From positions 186,001-250,000 of the forward strand of contig CAWBTU010000006.1 in assembly GCA_963791805.1 (NCBI GenBank): a stretch of 64,000 nt of DNA, read 5' to 3'. Every line of letters starts with the position of its first letter. The first letter of the stretch is position 1. The DNA is from JACMJL01 sp963791805. GTDB lineage: Bacteria > Bacillota > Clostridia > Clostridiales > Clostridiaceae. A program made the translations under genes and the position numbers. Positions 17,670 through 26,402 of this stretch are shown here, in pieces. The notes beneath the pieces were generated by a model. It did not search any database and had not been told where the DNA came from. It saw only the letters and a program-made list of their open reading frames with translations.

Positions 17670-17987
17670 TCATTTGCCCCATGTTTTAACTTGTTTTAAA
17701 AGTGACATTCTTACACTTGTTGGATCAATTGTTTGGCGGAATTCCTGTGTAATAGGAGCTTTCATCATCATTTTCACCACTTCTTTTACTTCGTCCATGG
17801 ACCTCCAATGTTGAATCATTAGCCATTGGCTAACTTCTTTCCCTTTTATTAATTCGGTGTCAATAAAACCTATTTGTTGAGAGTGAAAATTTTCTTCAAG
17901 TGAATTTACTATTTTGATAACCTCTTCATCAGTAATACTTGGAATAACCTTAAATTCCACAATTTCAGTAACAATATTCTCGTTCAT
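17670..17987 (-). CDS. ABM-type (dimeric alpha-beta barrel) monooxygenase-like protein
   Basis: A 105-residue protein with the ferredoxin-like fold of the antibiotic biosynthesis monooxygenase family: VEFKVIPSITDEEVIKIV, then IDTELIKGKEVSQWLMIQHWRSMDEVKEVVKMMM. Such small proteins act as cofactor-less oxygenases, haem-degrading enzymes or just barrel-fold binding proteins. The ATG at 17987 is preferred because GGGGGGT precedes it. It stands alone and intact; the next insertion sequence begins 29 bases upstream, in its promoter region. Confidence 0.65.
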   Translation of the reverse strand: MNENIVTEIVEFKVIPSITDEEVIKIVNSLEENFHSQQIGFIDTELIKGKEVSQWLMIQHWRSMDEVKEVVKMMMKAPITQEFRQTIDPTSVRMSLLKQVKTWGK

Positions 17988-18109
17988 AATTATACCCCCC
18001 ATTCAATACTATATACTCTCGGAATCTCCAAGCCTTGATTTAACTGGCTTTCAGATTCCTTTTTTATTAAAATCCCCCACTTTTATTGTTAAAAATACTT
18101 GACAATAAT

Positions 18110-18161
18110 ATCGAAAAATGTGGCGCGTAGCGCCCCTTATTTACAAGATATATTTTTCGAT
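18110..18161 (+). promoter_or_regulatory. Leader hairpin in front of the transposase ribosome site
   Basis: A 10-bp stem ATCGAAAAAT/ATTTTTCGAT encloses GGCGC-GTA-GCGCC and ends directly before the GGAGG of the transposase. A TTGACA (18099) lies just upstream. A hairpin of this kind could limit expression from read-through RNA; this is inferred. Confidence 0.5.
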
Positions 18162-18176
18162 TGGAGGCAATTTTTT

Positions 18177-19661
18177 ATGTTACCTGTTAACTCTGGCGGT
18201 CATGCCGCCTATCAAAAATTTGTTGTTGAAATGCTTCGCAAATATTATCCTAATCCTGATGCTATTGCTCGTTCTACTTGGGATATAATCGATCGTTTCT
18301 GGAATTTAGATCTTTCTTATACCGATGACCATTTGAAAAACAAATATTCTGTTTTCGGTCCAAGACCTAGAACTCCTTCTTGTATGCACCGTTCCTATCT
18401 GCTATCGCTTGATTTTAAAGTAACTTCAATTACTAACTGGGCTGAACAGCTTAAGATTAATCCTCTTTATGCTATTTTGAGCGGTTTTGAAGTTGGCAAC
18501 ACCCCTGGTGTGGGTACTTTTTACGACTTCTTCGATCGCCTCTGGGATTGCGATAACAATAATCTTACTCCCAATCTGCATCCTTTAAAAGTTTCTATTA
18601 AGAAACCTAAAAAGAAGGGTCAAAAATCCGCACCTATTGAAAAAACAACAGTTGACCAACTATTAGAGGAACTAGAAGGAACAGCTTTTAACATTGACGA
18701 ACAGCCTTACGGCTCTCTTTTCAATATCTATAAAAATGAGTTTCTTAATATTTCAGTCCAAAAAGGTCTCATCACTCCAGAAAATCTGGCTCTTGCAGGT
18801 GATGGCACTCCAGTAGTTACTTCCGCAAGGGAGCGAAAACATCGTGTCTGCGACTGTGGTTCAAAAGGAATTGCTAACTGCAACTGTGATAGGTTCTTTT
18901 CACAACCTGACTGTAACATTGGCTGGGATTCCTCAAGAGACTGCTTTTATCATGGTTATGATCTATACATGTTAGTTGCTTCTGATTCTGTGAGTGACCT
19001 TCCTGTATTTCCTTTGCTTGGTCCAGCTTCAAGGCATGATTCTCATGGATTCATTCATGCTTTTTTCCCAATGAAGAGTTTTCTTCCTGAGTTCAACATT
19101 AACAAGGTTCTTCTTGATTCCGCTCATGATGCTATGCCTTTTTATGAGTATTTTAAACGCAAAAACATTACACCTTTCATTGACTTAAATGAAAAACGCG
19201 GCATCAAGGTAAAATATAAAAATGACTTTACCCTCAATAAAGATGGTATTCCCATCTGCAAAGCCGGTAGGCAGATGAACCATGATGGTGTTGAAAAAAA
19301 CAAACATCGTATCAAATTTCGCTGTCCACTGATAAGTAGGAAATATGGCTGTTCTTGCGAGCAACCTTGTTCTGATTCCAAGTATGGAAGAACCGTACAT
19401 CTGGCGATGAAGGATAATCCAAGGCTGATAAATATACCGCCAAGAGATAGTCGAGAATGGAAAATAGAATATAATGCAAGAACATCTGTAGAGCGTTCAA
19501 ATAAACGCCAGAAATTAGACTTTCTATTAGAAAGCGGCAGACACCGCTCTACTAAGATGTGGTACTGCCGCCTCTATAGCATCTTGATGCTACAACATCT
19601 CGATGCCTGGGATCTGCCTTTTGAGTCAGATCTCAAAAAATTGATTTTGCAAGCCGCTTAA
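18177..19661 (+). CDS. DDE transposase
   Basis: A 494-residue transposase with DDE-type residues in ALAGDGTPVVTSAR (first Asp), VLLDSAHDAMPFYEYF (second Asp) and ARTSVERSNKRQKLD (Glu), a YREK-like variant of the IS4-superfamily C-terminus. A Cys-rich insertion (CDCGSKGIANCNCD and CPLISRKYGCSCEQPC) is likely metal binding. The ATG at 18177 follows GGAGG by 9 bases. Codon use is richer in C than the neighbours, consistent with an imported element. The exact IS family is not certain to me (IS4/IS1182-like). Confidence 0.85.
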   Translation: MLPVNSGGHAAYQKFVVEMLRKYYPNPDAIARSTWDIIDRFWNLDLSYTDDHLKNKYSVFGPRPRTPSCMHRSYLLSLDFKVTSITNWAEQLKINPLYAILSGFEVGNTPGVGTFYDFFDRLWDCDNNNLTPNLHPLKVSIKKPKKKGQKSAPIEKTTVDQLLEELEGTAFNIDEQPYGSLFNIYKNEFLNISVQKGLITPENLALAGDGTPVVTSARERKHRVCDCGSKGIANCNCDRFFSQPDCNIGWDSSRDCFYHGYDLYMLVASDSVSDLPVFPLLGPASRHDSHGFIHAFFPMKSFLPEFNINKVLLDSAHDAMPFYEYFKRKNITPFIDLNEKRGIKVKYKNDFTLNKDGIPICKAGRQMNHDGVEKNKHRIKFRCPLISRKYGCSCEQPCSDSKYGRTVHLAMKDNPRLINIPPRDSREWKIEYNARTSVERSNKRQKLDFLLESGRHRSTKMWYCRLYSILMLQHLDAWDLPFESDLKKLILQAA

Positions 19662-19887
19662 TCAATACATACTTATTTTAAAACATAGCGGCAGCTATGT
19701 CTATTCCTTATGCTCATTTTTCTTTATATTCCACATTTCTTATTCATTCTTGGATAATATTTACTTTTCAAAGCACACCAGCCCGGTAGGGCTATAATAA
19801 TCACTCATGATTCCGAGAGATTATTACTTAGTACTTAATGTAATTTTACATTGAGTAAGTGTATGGGAATAGTAAAAAAACGACATT

Positions 19888-20700
19888 TCAAAGAATTTGT
19901 TTAACAGATCCTCTTTCATTTATAAATTGTTTAGGTGAGCAACCTGTAAATGATTTGAAATCTTTTAGGAAATGAGTTTGATCATAATAGTCATTTTCAT
20001 AAGTCAGTGATGTTAAATCAAAATATTCATGCTTTATGATTTTGTTTAGTATTCCTTGAAATCGATTGAGTCTGTAAAATAATTTAGGACTTATCCCTAT
20101 ATAATTATTAAAAGTACGCTCCAGTTTTCTTTGATTTATTCCATATTGATTACAGAAATCGTTAATGCTCATATTATCAATATTCGAATAATAAGTGCTA
20201 ATTATTTGGCATGTTTCTTTAGACGGAATATATTTATAGTCCAGTAGCAGTAAAAGTTCGTTCTCAATAATATCAATTTTTTCTTGTATAGAACTAGTTA
20301 TATTTAGTTTCTCCTCTATTTCCAAAGTGAATTTTTTGAAAAATAAATCCAAATCAATGGTCTTATTTGTGAACTCAGATAATGGTGTTTTAAGAAAGGG
20401 ATATAGTCCATCTGGAAAAAAAGAAATACCAACTACATTTAGTTTACCTGTTTGATTTATCATATGATATTCATCTCTTATTCCATTTAAATGAAATATT
20501 TCTGGAACTATTTCTTTTTTACCAGCGGACATATATTTTATTGGAGAAGAAAAATTTAAAATAAAATCAATATTATTTACGGGCAATAGTTTATGATTTA
20601 TTGATACTTGTTGGTCGCTTTTCATTACCCAAAAATATTTGATAAAATGTTTTAGAATAGGTTCATTTACTTGATATTTTGTAGTTTGCACTAAATTCAT
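19888..20700 (-). CDS. AraC-family transcriptional regulator
   Basis: A 270-residue regulator. The C-terminal 100 residues form the double helix-turn-helix of AraC proteins: MSINDFCNQYGINQRKLERTFNNYIGISPKLFYRLNRFQ, then LTYENDYYDQTHFLKDFKSFTGCSPKQF. The N-terminal part (YFWVMKSDQQVSINHKLLP, FFPDGLYPFLKTP) matches the DUF6597-type sensing domain common in such proteins. Ribosome site AAGGGGA. No adjacent target gene is obvious, since the next gene is a small unknown protein; a mirrored hairpin at 19828-19863 may end its transcript. Confidence 0.88.
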   Translation of the reverse strand: MNLVQTTKYQVNEPILKHFIKYFWVMKSDQQVSINHKLLPVNNIDFILNFSSPIKYMSAGKKEIVPEIFHLNGIRDEYHMINQTGKLNVVGISFFPDGLYPFLKTPLSEFTNKTIDLDLFFKKFTLEIEEKLNITSSIQEKIDIIENELLLLLDYKYIPSKETCQIISTYYSNIDNMSINDFCNQYGINQRKLERTFNNYIGISPKLFYRLNRFQGILNKIIKHEYFDLTSLTYENDYYDQTHFLKDFKSFTGCSPKQFINERGSVKQIL

Positions 20701-20771
20701 TCTACTAATCCCCTTAATTTTCGAGAAAATTATAACTAGTATACCAGAAATACTTTTATGATATTACGTAA

Positions 20772-21080
20772 CTAAAATTCTTTAAAAAGAGTATTAAGCA
20801 AAGTTGTTATTTGTGAATCCACTTGAAACTCTTTGCAGAATTTATTAAAAAAGTATTGAATATTTTCTTTAAAGTTATTATTTAAACGTAAATCTTCAAT
20901 ACACAACGTAATAAGATTCTGTTTAATTTCTAATAATAAATTAATTGCACTATCAGCCTTATTTGATAGATCATTATTAGTTGCCCTATGTAATAACCTT
21001 AATATTTTACTCCATGCAGGTCTATTAGATATATAGTCAGTCAATATTTCTTTTCTATTAATCCGCTTATTGCTTATCAT
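20772..21080 (-). CDS. Hypothetical protein
   Basis: A 102-residue, mostly helical, soluble protein (MISNKRINRKEILTDYISN at the start, ending in TTLLNTLFKEF). I do not recognise a family. It lies just upstream of the AraC gene on the same strand, 71 bases away, and could share its transcript. It borders a stretch rich in gene remnants, so it might itself be a fragment. Confidence 0.4.
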   Translation of the reverse strand: MISNKRINRKEILTDYISNRPAWSKILRLLHRATNNDLSNKADSAINLLLEIKQNLITLCIEDLRLNNNFKENIQYFFNKFCKEFQVDSQITTLLNTLFKEF

Positions 21081-21587
21081 ATAGTTTGTATCATATTTTA
21101 AAAGTATTTTACCATTTACTAAATCTTAAAATTATCAAACCAATATCTGAATACTTTGTTGCGGTACCATTAGCTAAAGAACCTTTTAAAATTAATGAAA
21201 ATCTGTTTTCTTCACAAGATTTTACCAATAAGCATTAACATATTATACCATAAAATTCAAGCTTCAAATTAATATGAACCGGGAATTTTCTCTTATACCT
21301 ACTTCTTAAATTTCTCATTTTTTTATAGAATCATCATTCATTTTTGAGCATTATGTTTTTTAATGAACTTAGAAAAGCATTTGCTTGGTGTTGATGGAAA
21401 AATTGGTGATCCAGTACGGGTTGTAAACATTCTAGTGCATTCATCATCCCAGAAATTACCCAGAGAGGATTTCTAACCATTTTACCAGAATGTGTACTCA
21501 TTGATTATTGTTGCAACTGTATTTGGTAAAGGTGATGTCATGGGTAACCCTTCTATTATATAAGAATAGAGGGAACTAGATAAAGAG
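21081..21587. other. Intergenic region with short coding remnants
   Basis: No complete gene. A plus-strand frame (about 21136-21238, SEYFVAVPLAKEPFKINENLF) reads like protein but has no start. The rest shows no structure I can name. It is the kind of scrap left by element loss next to the phage fragment at 21588. Confidence 0.35.
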
Positions 21588-21974
21588 GTGGGGAATTCAC
21601 CATCTACTTATCAACAGATTGTAGACAACTTTAATATAATCTGTACATCGTTACCTAGAATAACTTCTGTGGATGAAACTAGAAAAGATTTAATCAATAA
21701 GAGCTTTAGTATATTTCAAAACATTGAAGTATTTACTAAAGCGTTTAAAAAAGCACAGGATAGTGATTTCCTTTCAGAAAGAAATGAGAAATGGAAATGC
21801 TGTAGCTTTGATTGGATAATTTCAGAGGGAAATATGATGAAGATCCTTAAAGGTAACTACGACAATAAATTAGGCAAAGACAATGCTAAAGATAGCTTTA
21901 ATAATTATGAGCAGAGAAATTATGATTATGGTGATTTGGAGAAGAAGTTGCTGGGGTGGGAGAAGGGGCGTTGA
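21588..21974 (+). pseudogene. Phage replisome-organiser C-terminal fragment
   Basis: A 128-residue frame from a GTG. YQQIVDNFNIICTSLPRITSVDETRK and CCSFDWIISEGNMMKILKGNYDNKLG match the C-terminal part of phage DnaD/replisome-organiser proteins, where the usual form is FDWLIK...KVLEGNYDN. The N-terminal DNA-binding part is missing (in-frame stop at 21567), so this is a prophage remnant. Confidence 0.6.
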
Positions 21975-22196
21975 GGGGGGAGTTGCATTAATTAATTGAA
22001 TCACATAGTTTTGGAGAAGATAAATGAAGGTTTGACAGGCCGTGTTATGCAGATGAAGGGTAGGAGTGCTGTTGATAAGCTAGGGAGGTTTATTAAAATA
22101 GTAAGCTTGGAATAGTAAATTTATGGTATGATAGTTATATATTAATTCGAAATTGTGGCCAAATATCTATAATTTGGAATGAATGGAGGGTTAGCA

Positions 22197-22760
22197 ATGG
22201 GGATTTGGAAAATTGATGGCATAAACAAAGACGGAAAAGGTAGAAAAAATAAAGAAGAATTTAATATTAATCTAATTGTAAGAGATAATAATTGGGGAGT
22301 TCAATTAGATGTTGAAATTACACCTTTGTTTTGCATGAAATGCAACAATCAAATAGATGGATTTTTTAAGCATGATGGCTCACGATATGGACAAGTTGGT
22401 ACAGTAATATGTAATCATTGTGGTGCAAAGGTAGACTGTGTGGATCACGATAATATAGTTGAAAGCTTAAACACATATACAGATAACAAAGAATATATTA
22501 TTGATTACTACAAGCTATATAAACTTGAAAAAGAAGTATGGGATGCTATAAAGGAAAAAACAAAATATGATATATTTGAAAGACATAAAAATAAGACAGT
22601 CACATTACAAGAAGTTATTAGTGAAATATGTGAGGAGCACCATATTGAATTAAGATATATTCAAACTGAAAATTTAAATACTAATGACAAGATAAAGGTA
22701 CTACCCAATGTTATAAATAGGTGGATTACATTGATAAAATATCTGAATCTGAGTATGTAG
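22197..22760 (+). CDS. Hypothetical zinc-ribbon protein
   Basis: A 187-residue protein. Residues about 40-75 contain CMKCNNQ and CNHCGAKVDC, two CxxC pairs likely to bind zinc. The rest is charged and mixed helical (EKEVWDAIKEKTKYDIFERH, VISEICEEHHIELRYIQTENL). The ATG at 22197 is preferred because GGAGGG lies before it. No family recognised. It precedes an AlbA/ATPase-type relic in an accessory region. Confidence 0.55.
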   Translation: MGIWKIDGINKDGKGRKNKEEFNINLIVRDNNWGVQLDVEITPLFCMKCNNQIDGFFKHDGSRYGQVGTVICNHCGAKVDCVDHDNIVESLNTYTDNKEYIIDYYKLYKLEKEVWDAIKEKTKYDIFERHKNKTVTLQEVISEICEEHHIELRYIQTENLNTNDKIKVLPNVINRWITLIKYLNLSM

Positions 22761-22815
22761 ATATAAATTCGGTTTCATTTTTCTTATATGGGATAATTGG
22801 TCTGGATGCTTTGCT

Positions 22816-23717
22816 ATGGCCTATTGTCTTGCCATAGAAAAACCCAATGATTATCTATCTTTTGTACTAATGGATGACGATGGTATACTTACAAATGCAG
22901 GAGTTCTGTTTTCTGATCAATGTCCACTTTTACAGTCAAGAATTTTTTGCACTCGTTGGAATGGATTAGATAAAGGTTCAATTTTTGAAGATGCTTTAGA
23001 TGATAGAGAATTCAAAGGTAACCTTATTAATTTACTTGAAAATGGAATTGCCTTTATAAAAAACAATTCAAAAGTGAAATGGAAAAAGACAGCAACCGGT
23101 AGAGATGAAATGCCTGATTATCCAGAAAGAGCTGTTTTGAAGCATTAGTAAATGCTTTAATACATAGAGACTATATGATTTTGGGATCAGAGGTTCATAT
23201 TGATATGTATGATGACAGGATTGAAATAACTTCACCAGGTGGAATGTTCAATGGTAAGAGGATACAAGAAATTGATATTCTACATGTTCCTTCATTAAGA
23301 AGAAACCCTTTAATTTCAGATGTTTTTCATAGATTAAAGTTTATGGAACGTAGAGGTAGTGGGCTAAAGAAGATATTAAAGGAATATGAACAAGAAACTT
23401 TGCCACAGTTTTTTTCTGATCAACAATATTTTACTATTATCTTGATAAATAAAAATTATAGAAAAGTAAAAACTACACCAGAAACTACACCAGAAACTAC
23501 CCTAGAAACTACCACAAAAACTGAAGAAAGAATATTATTAGTAATTAGAAGTACTCCAAATATAACGGGTAAGGGAATATCTAATAGTTTAGGTGATATC
23601 ACATTAGATGGAGTAAAATACAACTTAAAAAGACTTAAAGAAAAGGGGATAATAAGGCGTGTAGGTTCTAATAAAAGTGGTTATTGGGAAGTTATCGATG
23701 ATTTAAATAAAGAGTAA
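22816..23717 (+). pseudogene. AlbA/ATPase-type regulator relic: N-terminus missing and frameshifted
   Basis: This matches the C-terminal two thirds of the Schlafen-AlbA_2/ATPase_c_4 family (putative transcriptional regulators with a GHKL-like fold). The first frame ends ...PDYPERAVLKH at 23148, and the next begins ALVNALIHRDYM and holds IEITSPGGMFNG and FMERRGSGLKKIL. One extra T in the run 23135-23138 joins them as RAVFEALVNALIHRDY. The AlbA_2 N-terminus is absent, so this copy is truncated even if the frameshift is an error. It ends in a Thr-rich repeat linker and a winged helix (VKYNLKRLKEKGIIRRVG). Confidence 0.75.
23472..23519 (+). repeat. Four 12-bp tandem repeats encoding a Thr-rich linker
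   Basis: Units based on ACTACACCAGAA, drifting in the last two, encode TTPE-like tetrapeptides between the ATPase and winged-helix domains of the relic. Compare 45401-45448 in a paralogue. Confidence 0.85.
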
Positions 23718-23879
23718 GGATTAGAAATTATAAGATCAGTGTGCCTGTTAAATATGCTTTTGTATATACCAGAATGAAAAAAAGGCGGGTCCAGGTAGCA
23801 GTATCAGGTATATATTAAGCTAAATCTAGATAAAAATACGACGAGAGCCAACGAGAATAAATATCATCGTGAGTATGAT

Positions 23880-23932
23880 AATTAGCAAGCTCAACTTCGT
23901 TTCGCAACCACCTCAGGGGTACTAATTTTTTC
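23880..23932 (+). repeat. Dispersed 50-bp repeat, copy 1
   Basis: AATTAGCAAGCTCAACTTCG, then TTTCGCAACCACCTCAGGGG and TACTAATTTTTTC. It matches the copy at 25747-25798 with four or five changes and the same orientation. The ends can pair (AATTAG/CTAATT), giving a hairpin with T run. Confidence 0.8.
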
Positions 23933-23942
23933 ATTTATGTAA

Positions 23943-24188
23943 AAATTAGCTAATATCGGAAAAGAAGTTGAAAGGCAGTTGAACATAATAGGCATCTTTA
24001 CTTATGATGAATTAAAAGAGATTGGCACAGAACAGGCATGGCTTAAAATACAAGAAATTGATACTTCTGCGTGTATTCATAGATTATTAGCACTAGAAGG
24101 TGCAATTCAAGGTGTTAAGAAAGCAGCTTTACCACAGGATAGAAAAGCAGACCTAAAAGAATTTTATAATTTGCATAAGTGCAAATAG
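23943..24188 (+). pseudogene. TfoX C-terminal-domain relic
   Basis: The frame KLANIGKEVERQLNIIGIFTYDELKEIGTEQAW...FYNLHKCK is a complete TfoX C-terminal domain (the LxNIGK...L...GI.T...L...G motif), about 80 residues. The only in-frame ATG upstream (23937) is followed at once by TAA. The dispersed repeat ends there, so it seems to have removed the real start. Translation from the TTG at 23979 would lose the helix-hairpin-helix start. Probably non-functional. Confidence 0.6.
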
Positions 24189-24369
24189 CAATTTATTGAA
24201 GCAATACATAAAAGCATGTAAGAATTTTGTTTTTGTTGCTTCAGAATTTGAAAATATACATGAACTTGGATTAGTTGAATTTTCGGTTGAACCACATTTT
24301 GATATAGAAAATATAAGCGATGAGTTACTTGTACTCTCTGAAGAAGTCGTAAACATGTTATACATTTAG
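24187..24369 (+). pseudogene. Peptidase S51/PepE-like relic
   Basis: NLLKQYIKACKNFVFVASEFEN joins ELGLVEFSVEPHFD and DELLVLSEEVVNML. The order resembles peptidase S51 proteins (the ...YVGVSAGS... strand and GLGLVDFxxxPHFD), but the segment between, including the catalytic Ser region, is deleted. No start codon. Low certainty on the family. Confidence 0.4.
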
Positions 24370-24375
24370 AAGGGA

Positions 24376-24597
24376 ATGGCGCAATTGAATAAAAATACAA
24401 AATATATATGTATGGGTTTATTAGCAATGATTAGTACACAAATGATTATAAGGTTTATTGGTATAGATAATTTATCCGCTCAATTAATTGATTTAATTAT
24501 AGTAATTGTAAATATTATAATTATTGTTGTAACATATAAGTATAAGGATAAAGGGTTTGGATTTAAATATAATATCACTATTTATAATAATTCATAA
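24376..24597 (+). CDS. Small two-helix membrane protein
   Basis: A 73-residue protein with two predicted membrane helices (about residues 11-28 and 34-54) and a short basic loop and tail. Ribosome site AAGGGA 4 bases before the ATG. Terminated by the hairpin at 24710. No family recognised. Confidence 0.45.
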   Translation: MAQLNKNTKYICMGLLAMISTQMIIRFIGIDNLSAQLIDLIIVIVNIIIIVVTYKYKDKGFGFKYNITIYNNS

Positions 24598-24709
24598 AAT
24601 AGTGTATGACATAAAACAAAAATGAAAAGCTCGCTTTGATCATAAAATGTGGGTTAGACTCATTGCATAGATACCCAATGAACAATTAAATATGTACCCA
24701 TATGAATTA

Positions 24710-24738
24710 AAAACATATATTAAAGTATATGTTTTTTT
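24710..24738 (+). terminator. Rho-independent terminator
   Basis: AAAACATATA/TATATGTTTT perfect 10-bp stem with eight T. Confidence 0.85.
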
Positions 24739-24863
24739 TCGAAAATTAGTCGCACATGGGTTAGAGTACTTATAATGCGTAGTCTTAATGCCTTATTAGG
24801 ATTATTCGGTTTCAAAAAAGCAATTAGTTCTCTAGCTTTATGTTTATGAAGGGAGATAAAACT

Positions 24864-25652
24864 ATGTTTTATGTACCACCCTGTATGAGAAGTGCTAATG
24901 ATAATAAGTATATTGATTATATAACTGATGAAAATAGATTACCTAATGGTGTATTACAGCCACCACCTTTACCACCGGAATGTCAAGGGATACAAGAGCA
25001 ACCTAACTCCGTAAAGTATTATTTTCTTAACTATTGTTACAGAAATAAGTGTAAGTGCTTTATTTGCTTCAAGCCTCCAACTACCCTTGGAGAGGGCTTA
25101 CCTCCGCCGAATACTTGGCTTCCTATTCTGAAAATGGAAGGAACAGCGAACTCGTTTAATATTACGATACCAATATTGCTAGTGCCATTTACTTTTTCTA
25201 ACGATAAAATAATAGCAGTAAAAATTTCGTACGCACCATTAAAACTCTATTGGAGCAGTGCACGTGGTGATTATTTCACCACAGCAACCTCAACTGGTGA
25301 TTCGGATGCTTCTGCCGCTAAGTATATACCCATTGAAGTTGAGGGATTTGTATATCCTTATCAAGCAATTGGAACGGTTCCATTAAAATTATATTGGAGC
25401 AGTGCACGTGGTGATAATTTCACTACAGCAACTTCAAAAGGAGAGATGGATGCCATTGCTGCAGGGTATAAATTTGCTCGAATAGAGGGTTATATTTATC
25501 CTTCTTATATAGCTGGAACCATTCCATTAAAACTGTTTTGGAACAGTGAGCGAGGGGATAATTTCACTACAGCAACTAAGAAAGGAGAAGCGGATGCTAT
25601 TGCTGCAGGGTATAAATTTGTTCGAGTAGAGGGTTATATTTTGCCAAATTAG
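24864..25652 (+). CDS. Protein with three tandem DUF5648-like WS-ARGDNFTTAT repeats
   Basis: A 262-residue protein. The N-terminal half is Pro/Cys-rich (LQPPPLPPECQ, CYRNKCKCFICF) with no signal peptide. The C-terminal half holds three repeats of about 45 residues built on PLKLYWSSARGDNFTTAT, GE-DAIAAGYKF and EGYIYP. Such repeats resemble the DUF5648-type carbohydrate-binding-like module found in bacteria and fungi. The second and third repeats are nearly identical, suggesting recent duplication. ATG at 24864 follows AAGGGAGA. It stands alone with its own terminator. Function not known. Confidence 0.65.
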   Translation: MFYVPPCMRSANDNKYIDYITDENRLPNGVLQPPPLPPECQGIQEQPNSVKYYFLNYCYRNKCKCFICFKPPTTLGEGLPPPNTWLPILKMEGTANSFNITIPILLVPFTFSNDKIIAVKISYAPLKLYWSSARGDYFTTATSTGDSDASAAKYIPIEVEGFVYPYQAIGTVPLKLYWSSARGDNFTTATSKGEMDAIAAGYKFARIEGYIYPSYIAGTIPLKLFWNSERGDNFTTATKKGEADAIAAGYKFVRVEGYILPN

Positions 25653-25691
25653 TAATCATAAAAGCCTAGGCCACCCCACTTACACACACCA

Positions 25692-25717
25692 CGGGTTCAT
25701 TTGAACCCGCTTTTTTT
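25692..25717 (+). terminator. Rho-independent terminator
   Basis: CGGGTTCA-TT-TGAACCCG followed by CTTTTTTT. Confidence 0.9.
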
Positions 25718-25746
25718 ATCCAAAAATAAAAGGGCCCTCGCCCTAG

Positions 25747-25798
25747 AAATTAGCAAGCTCAACTTCGTTTCGTAACTACCTCGGGGGTGCTAATTTAT
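25747..25798 (+). repeat. Dispersed 50-bp repeat, copy 2
   Basis: AAATTAGCAAGCTCAACTTC, then GTTTCGTAACTACCTCGGGG and GTGCTAATTTATT; see copy 1 at 23880. Here the ends pair well (AAATTAGCA/TGCTAATTT), so this copy probably forms a stable hairpin. Confidence 0.8.
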
Positions 25799-26229
25799 TC
25801 AATTGAAGCATTATGGTTTTATACATATTTGATTTACAAAAACTGCTGAATACTTTATTAAAATTTTTTGTGTATAAATTATATATAAAAAACTGTATCA
25901 TAGATTAAAAATATAGGTTTGTTATAAATATAAATTAGCTAAACTAATTTATATATTAGTTATATTTAATCGCCTAGTTGTATTTAGTATCTTACTTAGC
26001 ATTCAGCAGAAATGTGTAAATCGTTAGTATAATTAGGAAAAGGAGATTTGGCTTTTTCAAAGACATTAATTCATTTTTAATTATAAATACAGTTTATTAT
26101 AAGCAATCTTAAATTAAGGAAAATTATATTTAACTTTTATTATGTTGATTGTTGAGAATGGAAAGTTGGTATACTCACCGTTCTCAACAATACTCTACAC
26201 TTTTGATTAGTACATATCTAAACTTAAAG
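25799..26229. other. AT-rich intergenic region with operon-end hairpin
   Basis: No gene seen. A 13-bp stem TTGTTGAGAATGG/CCGTTCTCAACAA (26149-26190, with one G-T pair) lies just past the end of the minus-strand dehydratase operon and is probably its transcription end, although no T run follows. Confidence 0.5.
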
Positions 26230-26379
26230 CTATTCAGCCTTTGGTTTTAATGAAGCTACTAATTCTCTATAGCTTGGTTCTATTGCACGGATAAGTTTTT
26301 CGTCTAATTTTAATTTGTAAACAGTATATCCAATTGCATTTGCAACTACAAATCCCTTTACCGCTTTTTTTAATATCAT
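26230..26379 (-). CDS. Small one-helix membrane protein of the dehydratase operon
   Basis: A 49-residue protein (MILKKAVKGFVVANAIGYTV at the start) with a single hydrophobic helix followed by a charged tail (KLDEKLIRAIEPSYRELVASL). An AGGAGG lies 11 bases before the ATG. It comes 23 bases after the activator gene, so it is the last gene of the operon. A protein of similar size and build closes the second dehydratase operon (42778-42951). A membrane anchor or small subunit role is inferred from this pairing. Confidence 0.6.
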   Translation of the reverse strand: MILKKAVKGFVVANAIGYTVYKLKLDEKLIRAIEPSYRELVASLKPKAE

Positions 26380-26402
26380 GATATCATTTGCCTCCTATCG
26401 TC

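Larger units (their letters stand above)
18016..19819 (+). mobile_element. DDE insertion sequence with 11-bp perfect terminal repeats
   Basis: Ends are CTCTCGGAATC (18016-18026) and GATTCCGAGAG (19809-19819), exact inverted copies, about 1.8 kb apart. Inside is one full transposase. I could not find a convincing target duplication beside the ends (left ...ACTATATA, right ATTATTAC...). The element landed just upstream of the ABM-type gene and may affect its expression. Confidence 0.85.

Noticed and set aside
18030..18046. AAGCCTTGATTTAACTG inside the DDE element as a fourth copy of repeat R1-R3
   Set aside because: The shared stretch is only 17 bases and the flanks differ; chance or a common short motif cannot be excluded.
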